Below, in pieces: positions 1 to 14,036 of a stretch of 64,000 bases of DNA. Position numbers and translations under genes: made by a program. Source of the DNA: Choristoneura fumiferana (taxonomy: Eukaryota > Arthropoda > Insecta > Lepidoptera > Tortricidae); contig NC_133493.1 in the NCBI RefSeq assembly GCF_025370935.1, forward strand, positions 3,800,899-3,864,898. Reading direction: 5' to 3'. Each line of letters opens with the position of its first letter. Position 1 is the stretch's first letter. The notes beneath the pieces were generated by a model that made no database searches, was not told where the DNA came from, and saw only the letters and a program-made list of their open reading frames with translations.

Positions 1-446
1 TAAAAAACGCTCTTCGCGCGACTCGCCGGCGGTAAGACTAGTGCTTTACAAAGACATAGTTTTCTGGTGGTTGAATTTTTTGGAAAATTATGATAGTCAT
101 GAAAAAAAAATTTTTGACTATGATTATGTGGACAATTTTGTAACAATTTAAGTATTTGATATAAACGCCACCTATGAAACTTTCACAGAATTATTACGAA
201 AGCAACTGTCTGCCGGGTGGCTTTTACCCTAGCCTATTTTCCTCGAAAGCTATGCAGAGAAGGTTTCAGAGGAAGAAAAACAGATGGCGCTGGTTGTCAC
301 ATTTCCCATGCAAGTCATTGGAAATAATTGGAAATCACGTAGAAATATTTCCACTAAGCATTATTCTCTAAATTTTTACTATTGATTTATCCCAGATCTA
401 CGTTTACTTTTAAGTTTTCCGTGTCTTAGAAATTATATAAAGTTAC
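1..446. other. Intron downstream of Ig9-like exon, nothing recognised
   Basis: AT-rich sequence with no exon-like splice pair. The second half of the Ig9 domain is expected further down, outside the window. Confidence 0.5.
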
Positions 447-591
447 CTGGACGAAGTGAAATCCACCGGGTTACCGTTTAGGCTCCATTTAACCCTAATA
501 GGGTTGTCCCCTAATGGCCGGCAGGTGAGGGTGACAGGTAATCCCATTTTGGTGGTCAGGTTGGCACCCACTGACTCGAAATGCACTGGCT
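447..591 (-). CDS. Exon: first half of Ig9-like domain
   Basis: Exon of 145 bases. The acceptor is TTGTTTCTAG and the donor is AG|GTAACT. It enters with two bases, completing AAG (K) with the previous exon, and leaves with two bases. It encodes KPVHFESVGANLTTKMG followed by the B-strand cysteine (LTCRPLGD) and the C-strand tryptophan (VKWSLNG), ending VDFTSS. This matches the Dscam Ig9 N-terminal half, where an EP-F-x(n)-S-R-x-G-x-PVTLxC pattern is usual. NLT is a glycosylation sequon. The second half of the domain must lie below position 1. Confidence 0.88.
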
Positions 592-3500
592 CTAGAAACA
601 ACAGGAATTTAAAAGAAAAATATATACACCAATTTCTTACAGATACATACAAATCACTCAATTATGTGTAGTGGGTAGAAATATTTATAGTTTATAGTAC
701 ATTGTGTTTTAAATGCAGTTACGAACGAGATTCTATAAGAAGTCCGAAGTCGAATTGACCTGTGAGGACTTTAAAGAAACGATGTTCTTAATTTCAGTAG
801 GTACCGCCCGTATGATATTCTGAGGTAGGTACAATGTTTTTGGTCACATTTAGCGTACCCTAAAAATAATATTTATTGTCTTATAAAAATACATTTTGTT
901 TACGAGCAAATTTGATGTAAACTTCTTTAACTAATCTAACCAACAAAAGTTGGAAAACCCCGACTTTGTCACTTTAAAGTTCAATATGTCAAAAACGGCT
1001 GAGCCGATTTTGATAAAACATGTCTAAGAACCATCGCTAGAAAACCTGCTTTAAAATAAAAAAAAACGCATTCAAATCGGCCCACCCGTTTAAGAGCGAC
1101 GGTGCCACAGACAGACACACATACACACATAGCGGTCAAACTTATAACACCCCTCTTTTTGCGTCGGGAGTTAAAAACCGGCCAAAATCACACCAATACT
1201 TACTATTAACGCTAATCCACAGGTTCTTGTTCAAGCTTTCACCCACACCATTTTCTACGTTACAGGAGTATACCCCCTCGTCTGCTAAAGAAACCACTTC
1301 TATGACCAGGGTTCCGTTTGGGTAGCTCATGATGCCACCACCAGCTAAGTCCAAGACAGGACGCCATATTCCTAGTGTTGCTGAAAGAGAAAGACAAAGC
1401 TTTGTGTAGAATCGAGACATGAATGAGTGTGTGGCAGCACAGCAATAAGCGTTTAGCTACGTCAGCATTCCTATTCCAGCGACACCGGGAACGGCGCACA
1501 CGACGCCAGTCGCTTCAGCTCCTTCGTAGAAACACGTCGCGTGTGTTACGTATGCGCCCCGCCTGGTTTCGCCAAAACAAGTCTAACTTAGAAATATATT
1601 CAGTGTTATACATTGTGTGTTCAGCTCCTAGAAGAGTAAACTCTGACGATTACATCTAGTGTACCTCAAACTTTATTTCATTTCTATCCCCTCGGCCATA
1701 TCCGTTGTAGCAAGGTCAAGACTTGCTAAAAGTGAATAATTGAACAAGTACGGTCTATTGAATATGTCATTATTTGAGGATATGTAGAGTGACTTGGAAG
1801 ACATGAGCAGGGCCAATCCTACACACTCTTAGGTTATTGAAATTAGATTGTTATGTTATTTAACTGTAAAACAAAAACCCGGCAGCAATCTCTCGCAAAG
1901 AATTAGCATAGCTATCCAACGAGGATTTATTTTCTTCTTTTTTGGTTCACGTAATATTTCTGTATAATTTTTGCTTTTTTATTAAATATATTATTACTAT
2001 CATCGAACGATTTACTGTCATTTGGTGCAAATGGAAAATCGTCCACTTGAATTTACCATTTTGAATTTGGACCAAAATGAATTATGAACCAAAGTGAATT
2101 TTGTCAAAATGTGATTGTGTTGAAAAATATTTACTACCAAATTAAATTTTATTGTAAATTAATTAAACCCAAATGGAATATTGTCCATTATAAATAAGAA
2201 GCAAAATTAAATAAGTAGCATGTGAATGTTGTCTAAATCAAGTCTTAACTTAATATATATGTAATGTAGGCTCAAAATAAACGATTTAGGGTGGAACATA
2301 AGTAATATTTACAATTCGTCATATTTCTGAGTGTACGCAATTACAAATGGTGGTTTTTTTTGGAACACATCAAATTTGTCAATTTTACCATAGGACAATC
2401 CATTTTCGGCGATATTCAAGAAGGACAATTATCCTTGTTGATGTATTTCAAATTGCATTTTTTCTGCTTTGACGTATAATTTCGAGTTGTGTCACTTTCC
2501 ATTTGTACCAAATGACAGTAAATCCAACAAACTACTCACTATCTCTTTTCATCCAATGTATCTGCGGTGTCGGATATCCATTGGCGTTGCAATATACAAC
2601 ACCTCTCTGCCCGAGCAGCAGAGAGGAATTTGTCGGCTCGTCTATCCATTTCGGTGCCACTGTAATGAAAAATCGCAGTTCAAAAGAACATTATACCTAA
2701 GGGAGATATTAATTATGATAACAATATAACAATGGACTGATGACTGATGGGGTCAGAAGGTTCTCAATTGGCATCCGCGGACCGGGAGACGAGCTGTCGG
2801 TAGGCCTCCAACAAGATGCAGGGACAACCTGGTTAAGATCGCGGGATCGCGGTGAATGCGGAAAGCACAAGACCGGTCTAAGTGGAGAGCCTTGGGCGAG
2901 GCTTGACATGATGATGAATATAATAATACTATTTAATTTAAAATATAAAGTTGATAACAGTTTCGTTTAACGCACAGCGCGGGTGCAGTTTAGTGACGTT
3001 GCAGCGATGAATGATACCCCTCCGTATATGTCTAACTTAACAGTTAAAATATTTCGGGAACTACAATATCGGGGCGTATCCAAACATTTTTTAACGATTA
3101 GTTTAGTTTATAATGTAGCGAAATAAAAATTAAAAATCCAAATTTGCTGATATTCTTCATTGACTCTTACCGTTAATATAAAGGTCAGCAGTCTGATTGA
3201 CCTTCCCGACGTGGTTTGTTGCTATGCACGTGTACTTCCCGCAGTGCTCCAGCGACACTCTTTTGATGATCAGCACGCTGAACAGCTCAGAACTCCTCTC
3301 CGTTATCTGTCAATAGTTTATTGATCTGTAAAATCTTCAATTTTTCAAATGAGAAAGACAGCAAAGCAACAGAATCCTGTTGCTGTCTCCGTATGACGTT
3401 TGATTTCTTGTCTATTTATAATACCGGTAATAGCCTAGTCCTAAAAAATAATAGTCTGTCTGTTAGATTATCAGAAACTATTGGACACGTGTTATTACAA

Positions 3501-6500
3501 GCTTTTATTTAGTTTCACCTGTCCCGTTGTCTGCCTGTAATCAAATCTTGCAAGTTAAATTTGACCAACTTCCAGTAGTCAGACTGACTTGAAATTTGGA
3601 ATACTTATGTAAATCGCGTGACAATACTAGTAGACAATAATCTAGTAGTGACATCCTGGTAGTCCAGCCAGGATCGTCTCCGCAGGACGGAACTTCAACG
3701 ATTAATAGCATCGACTTGAAATTTGGTATGCAAAAGTAGTTTGCATGACAATGCAAGTACAGTCAACAAAAAGTACAGTCAGCAAAAATGGCTTGTATTA
3801 AAAATGAATTTTTCATGGTTACGTTAATAAGATGTAGAAGAGTTCCATGTGACGTCTCACGGACCCCACTCCCGAACTTTGAGGCAGTGGTGATGAGTGT
3901 GATGGTGATGATGATACATTTACGTACAAAAGGCACTAAACATATACTTTCACCTCAAGCAATTAACCAATTCTTCGCAGACAAAGTTCCAGGCAAGAGC
4001 AAGTGGTTATAATTATTTACCGTAACTATTTATTATGCAGATCTGTGATCAAGTTGGACACAAACCCAATCGAAGCAGAATGGGATGAAAACAAGATTAA
4101 CGGAGTGACCTACATTGTCACTGATTCTGTGAAATTCAGAGCTTAGTAAAGACAGACCGTCCACTTGAAAGGGGCCATTCATAGGAGTAATTACGTTATT
4201 GATTGGTTCAAGCGTTACTTTGCGGAATGAACTACACTAATTGAACTTGCTTTTCCGCTAAAAGCGTGCACTATAGCTACGTCTGCGCGACACATATAAA
4301 GTTATAACATGCAGAACCCTCTGTTTTCCTCATGAGTGTGTTATTAAATTTTGATAATGAACTAGACAATAGGTAATTTCAAATAATTATCTTATTTCAC
4401 CAATTTAAAATTTTTGAAATTTAACATTAGTACATAATATTTGAAGTCCCATCAGCCAAATTGTGGTCTACCACCCTAAAGTCTAATCGTTTGCATGTCA
4501 TGAAACAATAATGGCAATAGACGTGTCTGTCAACTTGAAAGTTCGAAGTTAGCGACATATTCATTTGATAGGAATGTCTATTAAATGATATTGTAACGGA
4601 TAACTCACGTCTTAAACCGAGTTTAGCTAGACATGTTTCGGGCTATTTCGTAGCCCTTCTTCTGAGGAGCACGAGAACGCGACTCGGCGGCTGCCGCAAC
4701 ACGCACACTACGCGCCACCGCTCTGCTCGCGCGACTACCCGACGAAGCTAACACACAACTACCCGCATTTTTATCGTCATTTTTATTGTCAATGTCTATT
4801 GTAAGGTAGCACACAACACTAACAACATCGCTCCGTAAAGGCACGTTCACACCAACCGATGACGCAGCACGAGTATTTAAAACTGTTTTCCAACTCGGGG
4901 TACCAACATGTCGAGCTAAACTCGGTTTAAGACGTGAGTTATCCGTTACAATATGAGTGAGTCTCACGGTAGTTTCATGATAGGAACTTGTTTAAAAATT
5001 GATAGATCACTTATTTTGCGGATCGTACCTATTCAAAATCGATATAAGAAAACGTCCGATAGATGCACCCTGTTGTCACCTCCATTGCTACTAGTAATGA
5101 GATGATACTAAATATGACAACTATTGGGACAGTGACAAGTTCTTGTCCTTAGGAAAATATTATTTATGTGCACGACTGTGCATATATAACCTTGTTTTTC
5201 TATGTATTTTGTTCCATTTTTAAGATTAGTATTGTCTTTGATTGCTAGAATGATGTCAATTGAAAAATAAAAGATTTGGTTACAAAAAAGGCTAATATTG
5301 TCTGTATTTTAATATTAGTCGACCAAAATTTATTTAAACCCAAACATTTCTATTAAAGCCCAAACATAAAGACATACTTATAAAACTTAAGTTAACCATC
5401 TGTGCTCGTTTTATGTTAGACATGTTAACAAACTAATATCTACCGCCGGGAAACAATGGAACTAAGGCTATCACATAGTGATTTGTGGACAATTGTTCAG
5501 CAGTGTCGCCTTTCTTGTGTGAAAAGATAACTTTGCAGTGTGTAGTGGGGATTGCTTTGGTTAAGGATTATACTACGCCATGCATAATTTTAGTAGTGGT
5601 AGATTTATCCGTATGTTTATATTTGTTCACGTCTTTCGTCAAAACGGTTGGAGAGATTTGCACAAAATATCTATTGTACGTGCTAAAAGCCAAAGAAGAA
5701 TTAAAAAAATATATATTACCAGTTTTCAAATATATGAATTCAAACTTATTTACTCTCTTAAATACTATTTATCACGTCACAGTTAATCATATAGCTTCCA
5801 AAATCCCAGTTTCTTTGCTGAAAGTTATGGTGTGCAAAGGATAAAAAACCACCAACCTTAAGGCTTGCCGGCATTTTCTTTCCGTCTTTCAACCAGGAGA
5901 AATATATGGGAGGATCACCACTGATGATGTTGCACGTGATCTGAACAATCTGTCCTTCCTTTAGACCGCTGCCTACGCGCAACTCGTCTAGTTCTGGCGC
6001 TTCTACAACTTGGATTTCAAAGGACCTGAAAATAAGGTTTTTTAAGTTTATATTTTCATTCAATAATAATATTTAAAAAAATACATGGTCAAGTTACAAG
6101 AATTTATATTGAAACCATCAATGGTATAAAAATATAAAAAATAGAATACGAAGAATGTCAAGATATTAAATAAAAACTATGGTTCTCTTAATGTAGAAGT
6201 GCTGAGATGATAATGATGACATAAATTCTAAAAAGCTTAGAAGCACTGGCAGAATTATCAATAAGTTGGTAGATAATTTCTCCAAATTTGAACTGAATTG
6301 ATTGAGCTTAAATTACAGAGTCTGTATCAAAACAAATATTATTTTCACCCTCATCTCGTTATAAAAACATTCCAGTAACAGCTAGTATCTTCCCTAAATA
6401 CCCATTCAGGCCTTAATCAAACAAATTCCAACGATTTTTACTTCACATTCCAATTTGCTGTATGTATCGTATAAAGCTTCGCTCGCTTCCAGCTTCGATA

Positions 6501-9500
6501 TTTGCTGAAAAGCTGATTGGAAATTCTGAGAAAGTTCGAGCAGTGTTTCTGATAGCCGGTCTTCTATGACCAAGTTAAATAGAGTTATTATTCCCAACTG
6601 AAAGTAGTTTTTGACTTTTCAAAATGATGCTTTCAAATGTACTTGTTATGATTACGAGGCGTAATATTTCAAAAAGACAGACTAGAATGTTAACCAGTAT
6701 GTTTTTTTCGAAAATACAAACTGAGACATGGATGCACAGAAAAACCAGAAAAAGAGACCAGCGCTGGGAATCGGACCCAGGTCCTCAGCATTTTGTGCCG
6801 CGTGCCATAGCCCTACACCACCACTGGACAGGAGTAAAGACACGAATTTCTCCTATGCACACATATCTCAGGTTGCTTATTTCTATTACGCCACTTAAGC
6901 AGCGGCACTAGCGACATTTATGTATGTTTCGCTCTCATCGAGAGACGTTACATTCTTTTATGGTTTTACGGGATGACCATAAAAGTAACAAATTTGGAGT
7001 TGAAATAAAAATACAAAAAGACTCCAAATAACCAATCATAATTGGATTGCTTAGTAGCGAGATCTCTCTTGTCTGGGTGAGCGGTTAGTTCCGAAATAAT
7101 GTAACGTCTCTCGATGAGAACGAAACAGATGTCGCTAGTGCTGCTGCTTAAGTAGCGTAGTAGAAATAAGCAACCTGAGATATGTGTGAATAGGAGAAAT
7201 TCGTGTCTGTACTCCTGTCCAGTAGTGGTGTAGGGGTATAGCACGCGGCACGGAATGCTGAGGACCTGGGTTGGACTCCCAGCGCTGTTCACTTTTTATG
7301 GATATGGTTTTACGGGATGACCGTAAAAGTAACAAATTTGGAGTTGAAATAAAAAATACAAAAATACTCCAAATAACCAATCATAGTATGTTTTTGTTAA
7401 AAAAAAATAAACGTTTTTAATGTACTTGTATTTTTTCTTCCTGTACTGTTTATTGACTGTCCTTGCATTGTCATCGAAATTACATTTCCGTACCAAATTT
7501 TAAGCGGATCGACAAGCGCAGCGTAGGACATCCACCAAAGAGATGGATGGATGACCTGGTTAAAGCGGGTTCACAGTGGATGCAAGCCGCTGCCAACCGA
7601 AGCAACTGGAGGTGTATGGGGGAGGCCTATGTCCGTCCAACAGTGGACATCCTACGGCTGAGATGATGATGATGATGACCAAATATTAAATCGATGCCAT
7701 TAACCATTGAGAAGTTTCGTCCTGAAGAGACCATCCTGGCCGGTCCACCAGAATTTCTTCACACTATATTTTTATGTTCCTAAATTCTACTCACCTTCTA
7801 GCCATTTCTCCTGAAGGACTATGAACTATGCACGTATATAATTCACCACTGCCTTCCTTCACCACTCTAGGTATACTCAAAACTCCATCTTCGTTAGGGT
7901 CAAATAGTTGTCGCTTGATTCTCAAATCACCATTATTTTTAAAACCATCTAAACTTGTTATTTCTTCACTATTCTGTATACTCTTTAAATCTGCGTCAGG
8001 TTCGTATTCAAAGTTTCTCAAATTGGTGTTTCGTTTTCTTCTTTTCGTATTTGATCTTTTATATCTTACACGTTGACTTGTTATTGTTGTTAGGATTTTC
8101 TTGCCTTTGTATTCCCAGTCCAATTTGCTGTGTATTAAAATTAACCGTTAGATTTACTACGAAAAAAACTACTTACAATCACAGTTTAATGAGCAGTTAC
8201 TACTCTGCAATTAGGTAGTCTCCTGAATAAAAAAATTCAGTCCGTCAGCTTCATTGCACACAGGTTAGCAGTACAGAAAACAAAAGTAATCAGATAATCA
8301 GAAAATATTGGACACGTTTTTTTTTCTTTTGCCAGTTAAACGAGAAGTAATGAACAGATAGTCAATTAAGGGGCCGCGTGACATTACGTTGTGCTAAAAA
8401 AGTCGCATGTTGGCTATTTCCTCATCTTATTTTTGTTTATTTGACAAAACAAAACTGTGTTTCTAATACTAATTCTAACTAATTCTCTGATCTCATCTGG
8501 TAAATACTAACTGGTGGTTCACGAATTTAATTAGAATCTTTTAGGAAAGTGACCCATTCAACACAGTGGTTGCAGACTTGCAGAGCAGCATGACAACTAT
8601 AGTTTATTCATTGACTTCAGCAAAGTAGATTTCTATTAAGTAACTTTTTATTAATTTTCTATTTCTGGTGTACAATAAAGAGTATTTGTATTGTATTGTA
8701 TTGTAACTTCTAAATCTATCATTTAATTTTAAAGATAATTGAATAATCATAGATGACGATGTCAATAATGAACATATTTGAACTGTCATACAGTCGCCAT
8801 CAAATATTTCGGAGCGGCCAAGGTGATCAAAAATATCGACAAATGAACTTTAATACCTTAATAATAGAGTGCATGTGCCGATATTTTTGACCACCTTGGC
8901 CCCTCCGTAATATCTAATGGCGGCTGTACAAAAAAAATAACTAGAAAACTCCATGAAAATTATCTGATTCCCAATAAAACGTAAATTCTTTTGTATTCCG
9001 AAACAACTGCCGTAAATAAACGTACCCAATATTTCTGCATCATTATAAAATACAACCGGGGAGTTCTATGAGCGTTTCAGCCGTTACCAGTTTCTTGTCG
9101 CTTTTACTAAAGAAATGAGTTAGACAGAATGGAAGGATTTTATGAGTCTCAAAGGGCCATTTAGACTCCAAGTGCCTGCAAAGCACCAGCAGATGTTTTG
9201 CGACTTCTGGCCGGAGTGTGTGGTTTTCTGTCGTCTAAGGGTAGCGACGACGACGACTTTTAAAAATCCCTAATTAGTTTTACGTGTTTTTGACTTTAAT
9301 GGCTTTTTTGTATTTTTATTTTTATTTGAATGCTTTAACTTTCCTTGGCAAATAAATTCGTCATTATTTTATTTCCTTACGGTCTCTCATTTCTTCAAAT
9401 GCGACAGGAAACTGATAGCGGTTAAAACGCTCTTAGAACTAGGTACCTAACCGTGCTCTTAGATCGAGCACACTTGCTAAAGCGGAACTTGTTACATTAA

Positions 9501-12500
9501 TTAATTTCAAACATAGGTTTCCAGCGCTGAAATTACGGCGAGTTGTTATCTTTTAATTTAAAGTACCTGATAGGGAAGCCGTAGTAGGGACAGCGGAGCT
9601 TTAAGGGTTCCCCGCTCTGTACTTTAATAGGTGGTAAAGATCTTATATATGGTGGACCTGAAATGAAAAACTCGTGAAATGTGAAGGGCATAATGTTATC
9701 GTTTTCTTTGGACATTTATGTCGGTCTTTTTGCCAATAGATGACTATGAGCAGGCCATGGCAAGCATTTTTTAATATTCAGTCGCCTTTTGTGTCTTGTT
9801 ACCAATGATTTTCTAATGTTTTACAAAAAGTGGTGGTGGACTGATATGAACTGCAGGTGGTAGGACCTTGTGCAAGGTCCACCCGGATTGCTACCACCAT
9901 CTTGCTCGCTAATTCTGCCGTGAATCAGCAGTGCTTGCACTGTTGTGTTTCGGCGTGGAGAGTAAGACAGCCAGTAAAATTACTGGCACTTGAGGTATCC
10001 CATCTTAGGCCTCTAGGTTGGCAACGCATCTGCAATAACCCTGGTATTGTAGATGTTTATGGGCGGTGGTGATCTGTTACAATCAAGAGACCCACTTGCT
10101 CGTTTACCATCCAATCGAATAAAAAAAAGTTACCTATGTACTTGATAGCACCAAACGAATTTGAATGTGTTTGTAAATACTCTCGGACTGCTCGGATGCA
10201 TACAATTAGAACGTCGGCTTAATTAATGAATCAAAAAATAAGCAATGTAACTACATGTTATTATTTAAGTTTCTCACTTGTATTTTTGTTGTTATAAGTT
10301 TACTTGCTTGTGGACGTTTTAGTCTCCACTGTAAGTCCACAAGATAATCTTTTTTTACAAATAAATAAATCTGTAATCTCTACTTTTACAGTATTGTTTT
10401 TATTTATTTATTTTAATAGTAACAAACAATTCTACACTCTGTTTTGTGAGCAACGATATTTGTTTTCTTCTAAGTTGCTTAAAATCTAAAGAATGATTAA
10501 AACGAACGAACATTCCTGACTATTTACTGTCTTGTGTCAATGATATCTTCGTTATTTTCTAAAGATTTTCTTCATTATTGTCCACAGGTTCAGTGTTCGT
10601 TCGTAGAGAATAGGGTTCTGCCTCACATTCACACATAAATTTTAACACAGTTTTTAATAGTTTCGTTGCTTCGTTTAAAAGCGTGTGCAAATTTCACCGT
10701 GAAGTTCCGAATGTCAAGATAAATTGAGTATAGCAATATGAGAATGATTATATTAGGATCACATTGTACAAACAAATTTTAGAGACTCCTTAACTCAAAA
10801 ATATTTTTAATTTAAGATTAGAAGCTAAGGTTAATCAAGTTATGCAATTTTTATTGAAATAAACAGTTTAAAGTTTAAGTTTAGTTTTTTTTACCATACC
10901 CACGGCAAGAGATTTGTCCATTCTAAAACTAGGCACAGAACGACCAGCGATGCTGCGTGTACTCAAATCACTTACCGTATACATCGATCCTCGCTGAATG
11001 GCTCACACTGGATTCCCCCTCTATTGCTGTGCAAGAGTACAATCCGCCATCTTCTACCCTTGTCCGCGAGATATTTAGATGGGAGACCACACCAACTCCT
11101 GTCGGTGACATCATTTGTCCTATGGTGTACCTGAGGATACAAAATTATAAACATAATCCTACTAATACCGGGTGTGGTCTATAACACGAGCAAATAATTA
11201 AAACACATCTTACTCGTCAGACTGAACGACTTTAGTTCAACGACTTTTAAAAATAATGGAGTCTTTCCCTTTTTCATACAATTTAAATCATTCATTCAAA
11301 TTGACGTCGCCTGTCACGATACAAACATTTGCTTTACATAATTGCTTCTTTGAATAAACTTTAAAGTGTAATAGAAAGAAAAAAAAGTCACTGAACTAAT
11401 GTCATTTAGTTTGACTATTATACGATCCTTATTTTACTTAATTTCTCCTGTTAAGGGACACACCTGGTGTATTGAAGGCCAAAGCTTTTATATAACTTGA
11501 GCGTGTGACGAATTAATTATATCGTTGGAAAACCATATTAAATTTATTACACACAAGTAGTTAGTCAATCGTTATCGTGCAGGAACCATGCAATTTTCCC
11601 GGGATCAACAGATGCGTAGCCTATTGCAGTAAATTAAATAAAATTATCCTAAACTTAAATTTCTTCATATTTTTTTATAAAATAAACCTAACCTAACCTA
11701 TAGAGTTCTACAGGTGACCATCTAAATATTTCACAAAGTTTTACGATTTCGGTAGTAACAAAATATTATGACTAAAAAAATTATAACAAACATACATTAG
11801 GACTTTCAAAAATTATGCGACTAGATACGCATCCGTTACTTGATGTCCTACATGGCGTGTCCTACAAAGGCTACTTTATTATGTGCCCAAATATGGCTGG
11901 AAAAGCCAAACTTAGTCTTAAAGGTCCTATTACAGGGCGTGCAATGTAATTGACCACTATCATTATACGTGTAAGTGTAGGAAGGTCTCGGGCGGGTCTT
12001 TATAATAAGACGTTTGGCATCCAGGTGTTCCAAGCGATGAGTCTAATAATTTACAACAGCCTTATTTACAGAGCTGCACCATTCCAGTCTCTGCTTCGCA
12101 AAACTTACTTACAAACACGGTAGGTTATCACTAGGGTTGTAACGGAACTTCGCCTTCGCCTCCGTTACTGCGGAAGTTCCGCGAGAAATCGTGAGTTCGC
12201 CTCCGCCTCCGCCTCCGCATTTTTTTGCGGAGTTATAACGGAGGTTTATTTCTCATTTCATTATTTCGACGCGCAGCGGAAACGCGGTTGGGGTGGGGGC
12301 GGGCGTATGACAAATAACACACGACAGGAATCAACCTGTCTCGTTGCTTGGACGTACGAAATTGTAATGTATATGTTTGATTGAACCGCGATTTTTTTAA
12401 GTGATTTTGTACAAAGTAGTCACATGCACGATGACGCTGAAAACAAGTGAGATTTGGCAGTTTTTTTAGAAATTTTAGAGATTTTTGAGTTGAATAAAGG

Positions 12501-13967
12501 ATAAACTACTATTTTTTTCACATCACCTCCGCATCCGCCTCCGTTAACCTCCGCATCCGCGGAGGCGAAACTCGTCGCCTCCGCATCCGCCTCCGCCTCC
12601 GCTAAGAAGACCTCCGTTACAACCCTAGTTATCACTTTTGAAAATAGAAACCGCAGTTTCTACCCTAATGATGAGTAAGCAAACTATTAGGTATATTATA
12701 TGAATAAAGAAGTAATATATACCTTTGCTCAGTGTTTGAAGAAATGATAACACCATCCCGATCCCAAACGAATCTTGGAGGTCGCTCCCCCGTCGCCGAG
12801 CATTGTAAACTAACCTAGAAACAATATTAAACGCAATGTTACCTTATAAATATGTACAACTAAACTTATTAACTTTTCACGTGGGTTTTCAGGTAATCTT
12901 TTGGTTTATTTGTGTTGGTAGAGGGACAGCACCAATCATGGACAATAATATGTTAAGCACATTAGTCAGTAATCAATAATGAACAACAAGGATTCAATGC
13001 CTTATAGCTACATGAATTTTAGTTATGATCATCTTACTGTAGGTATATAAGTGATATTAGTTTAAATAACCAAACGAACAAAAAATTGAAAAACCCCAAA
13101 CATTGTCATTTCAAAGTTCAATATCTCAAAAACGGCTGAACCGATTTTAATAACACATATCTAAGAATCATTGCTACAATACCTGCTTTCAAACAAAAAA
13201 AACCGCATTCACATCGGTTCACCTGTTTAAGAGCTACGGCGGCACAAGCAGACACTCAGACACACATAGCGGTCAAACTTATAACACTCTTTTTGCGTCG
13301 GTGGTTAAAAAGTAGTCAATTTAAATAAGGTTTATGAAAAAATTAAGATTGTTTTTTTGGAATTCCAAATTTTTACTTTTACGGTCATCTCGTAAAATTA
13401 AATTGAAAATACAAACTGAAATATAGATGCACAGAAAAACCAGAAAAATAATACCAGCACTGGAAATCGAACCCAGGTCCTCGGCATTCCGTGCCGCGTG
13501 CTATACCGCTACACCACTGCTGGACAACGGTACAGACACGAATTTCCCCTATGCACCACATATCTAAGCTTGTTTGTTTCTCATTTAGCCACTTAAGCAG
13601 TGACGCTAGCGACATCTATACCGTAGCCCTCATCGAGAAACTTTCGGCTCACACGGAATGCCGAGGACTTGGGTTCGATTCCCAGTGCTGGTCTTATTTT
13701 TCTGGTTTTTCTGTGCATATATATTTCAGTTTGTATTTTTAATGGCCCCGTGTGGTGTCGGGTTAGAATTACACCTCTCCATTTCTTCCCTGGGTGTCGT
13801 AAGAGGCGACTGAGGATATAGGTTAAGGTATACCGTAGGCGACAGGCTAGCAACCTGTCACTATTTTACCGTTTTTGTCAAACTTAAAACCTAAAATTGC
13901 TAAAAGTGGCTCCGAAACGGTAACGTTTCGTGTGCTCTGCCTACCCCATTTGGGAATACAGGCGTGA

Positions 13968-14036
<69 letters not shown>

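Noticed and set aside
4623..4967. 114-codon minus-strand ORF
   Set aside because: Lies almost entirely inside the 4589-4953 TIR element; GC-rich noncoding interior.
5485..5844. 119-codon plus-strand ORF with hydrophobic stretches
   Set aside because: AT-rich chance frame between repeats and an antisense Ig exon; no domain, no splice context, no conserved motif.
11848..12033. Possible host C2H2 zinc-finger gene
   Set aside because: Single finger with a retrotransposon-type context, no start, no introns, no neighbours; called as a remnant.
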